Shown piece after piece: positions 22,380-26,676 of a DNA stretch of 26,676 nt (its first letter is position 1; every line of letters begins with the position of its first letter). The notes beneath the pieces are model-generated. The model worked only from the letters and a program-made list of their open reading frames with translations. It was not told where the DNA came from and did not search any database. Made by a program: the position numbers and the translations under genes. The stretch comes from CADEDH01 sp047971245 (GTDB lineage: Bacteria > Actinomycetota > Acidimicrobiia > Acidimicrobiales > SZUA-35), in the NCBI GenBank assembly GCA_047971245.1, contig JBKDZN010000034.1:1-26676 (forward strand). The letters run 5' to 3'.

Positions 22380-22491
22380 GTGGTGTCCCTCGCGGTGTCG
22401 GGCTCGGACGGCACCCGGGGGCGGCCGGGGGCTTTCCCGGACCGGTGCACGCCGAGATCGGTCCGGACCGAGGATACGGTCCGCCCACCGC

Positions 22492-22497
22492 TACCGT
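22492..22497 (+). promoter_or_regulatory. Candidate -10 box (TACCGT) of a leaderless transcript
   Basis: TACCGT is followed by seven bases and then the ATG at 22505. No ribosome site is present, matching the other leaderless-type starts in the window. Confidence 0.5.
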
Positions 22498-22504
22498 CGC
22501 CGTC

Positions 22505-23440
22505 ATGGCCGTACACCATTCGCCGACCCGTTGGTCACGGCGCCGGTTCATCGGCGGGGCGCTCACCGGGGGCCTCACCACGGCCTGGTGGGCCACCGGC
22601 TGCTCCACCGGGGCGCCCAAGGCCACGCCACAACTCGTCGGCCTGTACGACACCGACCACGTCATCGCCGCCGGGTCGATCCAACGCATCCCGTTCGCGG
22701 TGGTCGCCGACGGGGCGATCGAGCTACCGGACCGGCCCGAGCTTCCCGTCACCGTCTCCCTGGACGGGGTCGACCTGGAGCACACGACGGTCACCGGCCG
22801 CATCGTCGACCACGACCATGCCGACGGGGCCTCAGCACTCGATCACAACCACTCCGAGTTGTTGCGTTACTTCGCCCTACGGGCCGAGTTGCCCGACCCC
22901 GGGATCTACGACATCAGGGTGGACTTCGGTGACGGGATGACGTCCAGCCTGGCCGTTCAGGCCTTCGATCCGGCCACGGTCTCGGTGGTCCGTCCCGGCC
23001 AGCCCATGCCCGCGGTGACCACACCCACCACGACCGACCCGGCCGGTGTCGACCCGATCTGCACCCGATTCGACGGACCGTGCCCATTCCACGATCTGAC
23101 GGTGGGCGAAGCCCTCGATTCCGAGCGTTCCCTGGCGGTCCTGGTTGCCACCCCGGCGTACTGCCAGACCGCCTATTGCGGCCCGGTGCTGGACACGCTC
23201 ATTGCCGCCGCCCCGGAGTTTCCCACCGTCCGCATGATCCATCTCGAGGTCTACGCCAACCCGACCGCGGTGGACGGTGGCTACGCGGATCCCGACATCC
23301 GGCCTGCCCCGGCGATGACGGAGCTCCACCTCGATTTCGAACCCTCGTTGTTCCTGGTCGTCGACGGCATCGTGGTCGACCGGATCGACAACCTCTTCGA
23401 CGCCGACGAGCTCCACGCCGCCCTCGCCGCCATCGCCTGA
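22505..23440 (+). CDS. Exported thioredoxin-fold lipoprotein with a C-x4-C motif
   Basis: The product has 311 residues. The N-terminus has RRRFIGG before a hydrophobic stretch ending in ATGC, which fits a Tat-type lipoprotein signal. Residues 40-160 look like a beta-rich domain with a His/Asp-rich loop (HDHADGASALDHNHSELL) that could bind metal. The C-terminal 120 residues have thioredoxin-fold features: LAVLVATPAYCQTAYCGPVLD with cysteines near 220 and 225, then a helix and FEPSLFLVVDGIVVDRID. The C-x4-C-G-P spacing differs from the CxxC of thioredoxin, so disulfide exchange is likely but not the standard reaction. The start ATG is preceded by a -10 box at 7 bases. The gene is divergent from the Mo-hydroxylase fusion. 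Confidence 0.75.
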   Translation: MAVHHSPTRWSRRRFIGGALTGGLTTAWWATGCSTGAPKATPQLVGLYDTDHVIAAGSIQRIPFAVVADGAIELPDRPELPVTVSLDGVDLEHTTVTGRIVDHDHADGASALDHNHSELLRYFALRAELPDPGIYDIRVDFGDGMTSSLAVQAFDPATVSVVRPGQPMPAVTTPTTTDPAGVDPICTRFDGPCPFHDLTVGEALDSERSLAVLVATPAYCQTAYCGPVLDTLIAAAPEFPTVRMIHLEVYANPTAVDGGYADPDIRPAPAMTELHLDFEPSLFLVVDGIVVDRIDNLFDADELHAALAAIA

Positions 23441-23468
23441 CCCGGGAGCCGGCCGAGCGGGCCGACGC

Positions 23469-23515
23469 GACCCCGGTCCGGACCGGCCGCGCACGGGTCG
23501 GGCCGGACCGGGGTC
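23469..23515. terminator. Bidirectional hairpin terminator between convergent genes
   Basis: GACCCCGGTCCGG (23469-23481) and CCGGACCGGGGTC (23503-23515) are perfect 13-base arms around a 21-base loop. It lies between the stop of the thioredoxin-fold gene (23440) and the stop of the convergent channel gene (23537), so it can serve both. Confidence 0.7.
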
Positions 23516-23536
23516 GGCACCGGGCTCACCAGCCGG

Positions 23537-24307
23537 TCACTGCGGGGGCATCGGGGGCAGGTCATCGGAGGGACCCCCGGCCGCCGCCGTTCCCGGCACC
23601 TGGGAGCCGGCCACCGGGCCGGTGGCCCGCCGGGCTCCGCTGGAGACGCTGTCGAACACCGACGGCCAGAACCGGTCACGGGCCGCCCACACGCCGCCGA
23701 CCCCGAACATGATGACCAGGACCCCGGTGAGGCTGGCGAAGATGGCGGTGGTCAGGGCGTCGATCACGTCGCGACCGATGTCGATCTGGTCCAGTGCGGC
23801 CAGGCCGAAGAAGACCCACACCGCGGCCACCGCACCCCGGGTCACCAGGGAACCGAAGCTCTGACCTGCGGTGGCGCCGGCCACCACCTGTCGCACGACG
23901 TTGGCCACCAGCCCGCCGATGATCACCAGGATGACGGCGACCACCAGCTTGGGCATCCAGGCCACGAGGCCGTTTAGGGCATCGGTGATCGGGTTGGGCC
24001 CGAACACATTGAACGCCATCTGCAGTACCAGCAGGGCGATGAGGTAGTAGACGAGTTGGGCCAGTAGGCGTCCCGAGTCTGCGTAGCCGGCCCGGGCCAG
24101 CGGCTCACCCAGCCCGGACCGGTCGATGTAGTGATCGAATCGGAGCCGGGACAGACCCGCGGTGACCCCTCGCCTGATCCATCGCGCCACCCAGAAACCG
24201 ACAAGCAGCACGACGAGGAACAGCAAGAAACGAGGAATGAAGTCGGTGATCGTCCCCAAGGTGGACTCGAGGGGTCCTCGCCAATCGAAGGACTGTTGTG
24301 CAAGCAT
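23537..24307 (-). CDS. CmpX/TM-helix mechanosensitive channel-like membrane protein
   Basis: The product has 256 residues. A first membrane helix (FIPRFLLFLVVLLVGFWVARW) is followed by an amphipathic basic part. Further helices are at about 80-100, 117-140, 155-172 and 185-210. The pattern helix - G-x-x-V-A-N-V-V-R-Q - helix is typical of the conserved TM-helix repeat found in CmpX and MscS relatives. The C-terminal MscS beta domain is absent; instead there is a Pro/Gly-rich tail (GTAAAGGPSDDLPPMPPQ). It may be a small-conductance channel or a scaffold. The start is ATG 24307 with GCGGAG 6 bases upstream. It is divergent from the ECF sigma unit, which ends in a related channel-like gene. Confidence 0.75.
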   Translation of the reverse strand: MLAQQSFDWRGPLESTLGTITDFIPRFLLFLVVLLVGFWVARWIRRGVTAGLSRLRFDHYIDRSGLGEPLARAGYADSGRLLAQLVYYLIALLVLQMAFNVFGPNPITDALNGLVAWMPKLVVAVILVIIGGLVANVVRQVVAGATAGQSFGSLVTRGAVAAVWVFFGLAALDQIDIGRDVIDALTTAIFASLTGVLVIMFGVGGVWAARDRFWPSVFDSVSSGARRATGPVAGSQVPGTAAAGGPSDDLPPMPPQ

Positions 24308-24534
24308 GATCGCTCCGCTTTTGTCGCCTATGTGTCGTCAGTCATGACGGATGACGGCGCCGTCGAGTCGCGGATCCGGTCCGGGAGGCCACAGCCAGGA
24401 GCATCGGGGCCATAGCACGAACGCCGCGAGGAGTGACTTCGCGACCGATCTAGGCTGCGATGCGTCGATGAACTGTGACGTCGCTCGCTCCGTGCGCGAG
24501 ATCCAGCCGGGGACCGTTCCCCGAGGTGATCCGA
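24308..24534. other. Control region between the channel gene and the ECF sigma gene
   Basis: No gene was supported in this 227-base gap between divergent genes. It should hold the promoter of the ECF sigma unit and that of the CmpX-like gene, but no clear pair of -35 AAC-type and -10 elements was found. Confidence 0.35.
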
Positions 24535-25077
24535 GTGGAATCGCCTAGCACGTCGCGCCCCGCGCCGCCCGCCGAGGGTGACCCCGAGGAGCTGCGTCGG
24601 CTCGTCACCGAACACGGCGACGCCATCTACCGTCTTGCCCTGTCGATCGTGCGCGACAAGGCCCTGGCCGAGGACATCTCCCAGGACAGCCTGGTCAAGG
24701 CGTGGCTGGCCCTCCCCACCCTGAAGGACCGCACATCGTTGCGGGGCTGGCTGCTGCGGATCACCCACAACACCGCCATCAGCACCATCAGGGCCCGGCG
24801 AGCGGTCGTCGTCGATCCCCATGAGCTACCCGAGGCCTCTACGGACCCGGGCCGATCGGTGGAGGCACAGGTGCAGAACGTGGCCGTGGTCGATGAGTTC
24901 GTCCTGGCCCTCGACGAGCTCGACGAGCTGTCACGATCCATCGTCGTGCTGCGCGAGGTGGAGGATCTCTCCTACGACGAGATCGCCGCCATGCTCGATG
25001 TGCCCCTGCCCACGGTGAAGACCCGGTTGCTCCGGGCCCGACGGCGGCTCGGTGCCGCACTGAGGGAGTGGGAATGA
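24535..25077 (+). CDS. ECF-family RNA polymerase sigma factor
   Basis: The product has about 180 residues. Region 2 (about 20-85) reads LVTEHGDAIYRLALSIV, AEDISQDSLVKAWLALPTL and LRGWLLRITHNTAISTIRAR. A linker with Pro and Gln follows, then region 4 (about 120-178) with LSRSIVVLREVEDLSYDEIAAML and the recognition helix VPLPTVKTRLLRARRRL. This two-domain layout without region 3 is that of extracytoplasmic-function factors. GTG 24535 was chosen for GAGGTGAT 6-7 bases upstream; in-frame starts at 24475 and 24526 are possible. The stop overlaps the ATG of the next gene, a zinc-type anti-sigma factor, so the two are coupled and the sigma factor is presumably held inactive by it. Confidence 0.9.
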   Translation: MESPSTSRPAPPAEGDPEELRRLVTEHGDAIYRLALSIVRDKALAEDISQDSLVKAWLALPTLKDRTSLRGWLLRITHNTAISTIRARRAVVVDPHELPEASTDPGRSVEAQVQNVAVVDEFVLALDELDELSRSIVVLREVEDLSYDEIAAMLDVPLPTVKTRLLRARRRLGAALREWE

Positions 25078-25466
25078 GCTTCCGACACCCCTCCCACACC
25101 GAGCTCGAGACCTGGCTCAACGGCGACGACGGTCCCCAGCCCCGCCGCTATGATGCCGAGGCGGTCGATCGCCACCTCCGCACCTGCGAGCGCTGCGCGG
25201 CGACGATCGAGCGTCTGGCCTCCGCCGACACCGAGGAGGACGAAGAGGTCGGATCCCAACTGTCCCTCCTGCTCGCCCCGCCCCCCGATCTCAACGACCG
25301 GCTCGAACGCCGGGTGGCCGACGCCCTCAACTCGCGGCAGGTCTTCGGTGTCGTGGCCGATCTGTTCGGAGCCGGGCTGGAGACCAGCCGGATGCTGTTC
25401 ATCGACGAGGGGGCCGACCAGGCCGACACACTCGGCACCCCACTCGAACCTGAGGACGACGCATGA
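25074..25466 (+). CDS. Zinc-type anti-sigma factor (soluble)
   Basis: The product has 130 residues. The N-terminal half contains HTELETWLNGD and the ZAS signature H-x3-C-x2-C as HLRTCERC (His34, Cys38, Cys41). Residues 60-100 are charged and helical (DLNDRLERRVADALNSRQ), and the tail is acidic. No membrane helix is present, so it should act in the cytoplasm, as do redox-responsive anti-sigma factors like RsrA. ATG 25074 overlaps the sigma stop (ATGA); a GTG at 25068 is an alternative. Its own stop overlaps the next gene's ATG in the same way. Whether the signal is redox, tension or something else cannot be read from the sequence. Confidence 0.82.
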   Translation: MSFRHPSHTELETWLNGDDGPQPRRYDAEAVDRHLRTCERCAATIERLASADTEEDEEVGSQLSLLLAPPPDLNDRLERRVADALNSRQVFGVVADLFGAGLETSRMLFIDEGADQADTLGTPLEPEDDA

Positions 25467-26236
25467 CCATGAACCAGTGGATCGGACTGGCGGTCGCCAT
25501 CGTGGCCGGGTTCGCCGGCGGCAGCATCCTGTCCCGGGTCGTGTCGGGTGTGGCCGGCGCACCTAACCGTCCCGAGCCGATCCGCAACTCGGCCCCGGCC
25601 CTGGCCCGCCTGGTGTTCTCCGTGGCCGTCACCATCGGCCTCGTCATCGCCCTGGGTATCGCCTCGCCCTCGTCGCTCGAACAGTTCCCGGCCGACCTGG
25701 TCGAGTTCCTCCCGCGGGTCCTGGCCGCCGCCATCATCGTGATCGCGGCCAGCATCCTCTCCGCCTTCGCCACCGCGGCCCTCAACCCGGCCCTCGGACG
25801 CCTCCGGGACCTGGTGCGGGTGCAGATCCTGCGGGCAGTCCATCTGGCCATCATCACCCTGGCCGCCCTGATGGCGATCCGTCAGCTGGGCATCGACACC
25901 ATGGTGGTCAACCTGGCCCTGGCGGCCATCTTCTTCGGCGCCGCCGGGGCGATGATGCTGCTGGTCGCCTTCGGGGGCCGGCAGGTGGCCACCGAGGTGG
26001 CGTCGGGCCGCATCCTGCGGCGGATGCTGCACTCCGGGGACATCGTGCGAGTGGGTGACGTCAGCGGCCGCGTGGTCGCCGTGCACCCCACCGCGATCGA
26101 GGTGGAGACCGGCCCGGGTTCCACCGTGCTGGTGCCGTCGTCGCGCTTCGTGGCCGAGACGATCACGGTCGAACGCCCGGTCCGGACGGCCATCGACCCG
26201 GGCCCCGGCGACCCCGGTCAGACCCCGGACAACTGA
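25463..26236 (+). CDS. MscS-like mechanosensitive channel protein in the ECF sigma unit
   Basis: The product has 257 residues. Membrane helices lie at about 5-25, 45-70, 80-105, 120-140 and 145-170. The pore-lining-type helix (LALAAIFFGAAGAMMLLVAFGG) leads to a short beta domain (about 192-232), HSGDIVRVGDVSGRVVAVHP, then IEVETGPGSTVLVPSSRF, which is the core of the MscS beta domain. The larger MscS C-terminal vestibule domain is missing, so this is a minimal form. It ends in a Pro/Gly/Asp tail. ATG 25463 overlaps the anti-sigma stop (ATGA). Co-translation with a sigma/anti-sigma pair suggests a link between membrane state and gene expression. Confidence 0.82.
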   Translation: MTMNQWIGLAVAIVAGFAGGSILSRVVSGVAGAPNRPEPIRNSAPALARLVFSVAVTIGLVIALGIASPSSLEQFPADLVEFLPRVLAAAIIVIAASILSAFATAALNPALGRLRDLVRVQILRAVHLAIITLAALMAIRQLGIDTMVVNLALAAIFFGAAGAMMLLVAFGGRQVATEVASGRILRRMLHSGDIVRVGDVSGRVVAVHPTAIEVETGPGSTVLVPSSRFVAETITVERPVRTAIDPGPGDPGQTPDN

Positions 26237-26245
26237 CCGCCAAGC

Positions 26246-26676
26246 TCAGGAGCCGTCCTCGGGCCCGGACCCACCCGCCGTGGCCGGCCCGGCGGCGTCG
26301 AACGCGGCCAGAGCGGCCTCGGCCGCCTCGAACATCCGGGCGGTGCACGACGCCATCTCGACCGGCGGGGCGACCTCGTCGGTGACCCGTTCCGCCAGGG
26401 CGGTGAAGGCCGCGGCCGCGGGGCCGTCCGAGCTGACCACCACCGGGACCCCGGCGTCACCACCTGCCGACACCGCAGGCTCGATGGGGATGGAGGCCAG
26501 CAGCGGCACCCCGGTCTGGGCGGCGAGGGCCTCGCCCCCGCCCCGGCCGAACAGGGCGTGACGCGAACCATCGGGGGCGACGAACTCCGACATGTTCTCC
26601 ACCACTCCCGCCACCCGGAGGTGGGATTTCCGGGCCATGGTCACCGCCCGGGCCGCCACCTTCTGGGCCCCGGTGG
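26246..26676 (-). CDS. Mrp/ApbC-type P-loop ATPase, C-terminal part (cut by window edge)
   Basis: The frame is open through the right edge and ends at 26246; about 143 residues are visible. They match the C-terminal half of Mrp/ApbC (NBP35-related) iron-sulfur cluster carrier proteins: QKVAARAVTMARKSHLRVAG, then VVENMSEF, HALFGRGGGEALAAQTGVPL, LASIPIEPAVSAGGDAGVPV and a conserved final helix region. The P-loop lies outside the window. The paired Cys motif of many Mrp proteins (CxxC after VIENMS) is not seen: the sequence after ENMSEF reads VAPDGSRHALFGRGGG. The gene converges with the MscS-like gene, with only nine bases between the two stops. Confidence 0.85.
   Translation of the reverse strand, partial: TGAQKVAARAVTMARKSHLRVAGVVENMSEFVAPDGSRHALFGRGGGEALAAQTGVPLLASIPIEPAVSAGGDAGVPVVVSSDGPAAAAFTALAERVTDEVAPPVEMASCTARMFEAAEAALAAFDAAGPATAGGSGPEDGS

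Overview
This 26.7 kb window is GC-rich, gene-dense chromosomal DNA from an actinobacterium. Evidence for this includes a GlnA2-type glutamine synthetase followed by a GlnR-like regulator, an HrdB-like group 2 sigma factor, and many GTG/TTG starts. Several genes have a TAnnnT -10 box 6-8 bases before the start codon, the geometry of leaderless actinobacterial transcripts. An Acidimicrobiia-like lineage fits, but that assignment is an inference.

Layout from left to right. (1) 1-1.8 kb: a DoxX-like membrane protein cut by the left edge, divergent from a FetB/UPF0014 permease. (2) 1.8-3.5 kb: a disturbed segment with about 420 bases without a gene, a frameshifted pseudogene and an intact ribbon-helix-helix-like gene. 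It ends at selC, the selenocysteine tRNA (UCA anticodon), so the organism very probably makes selenoproteins. (3) 3.5-8.4 kb: a glutathionyl-hydroquinone reductase-like enzyme, a Ser/Thr-rich lipoprotein, and a tight operon of sigma factor, limonene-epoxide-hydrolase-fold protein and class II fumarase. (4) 8.4-12.9 kb: an ABM-domain protein, a translationally coupled pair of unknown and ferritin-like genes, a coiled-coil M15 cell-wall peptidase, a dense row of intergenic inverted repeats, and a secreted protein.

(5) 13-17.7 kb is a nitrogen-assimilation block: glutamine synthetase II diverges from GlnA2, a GlnR-like regulator follows GlnA2, and glutamate dehydrogenase lies convergent to it. 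(6) 17.8-20 kb: serS, whose enzyme would also serylate tRNA-Sec, divergent from a TetR regulator. (7) 20-22.4 kb: a compact fusion of [2Fe-2S] and molybdenum-hydroxylase domains without the usual catalytic Glu, then a RidA protein and a 56-residue membrane protein in one transcription unit. (8) 22.5-26.7 kb: a Tat/lipoprotein-type thioredoxin-fold protein, a CmpX-like channel protein, an ATGA-coupled unit of ECF sigma factor, zinc anti-sigma factor and MscS-like channel, and an Mrp ATPase cut by the right edge.

No CRISPR array, insertion sequence, integrase, rRNA or phage gene was seen. The points most worth following are the selC locus with its decayed neighbour, the compact Mo-hydroxylase fusion, the ECF/anti-sigma/channel unit, the coupled ferritin-like pair and the structured gap at 11.88-12.11 kb.
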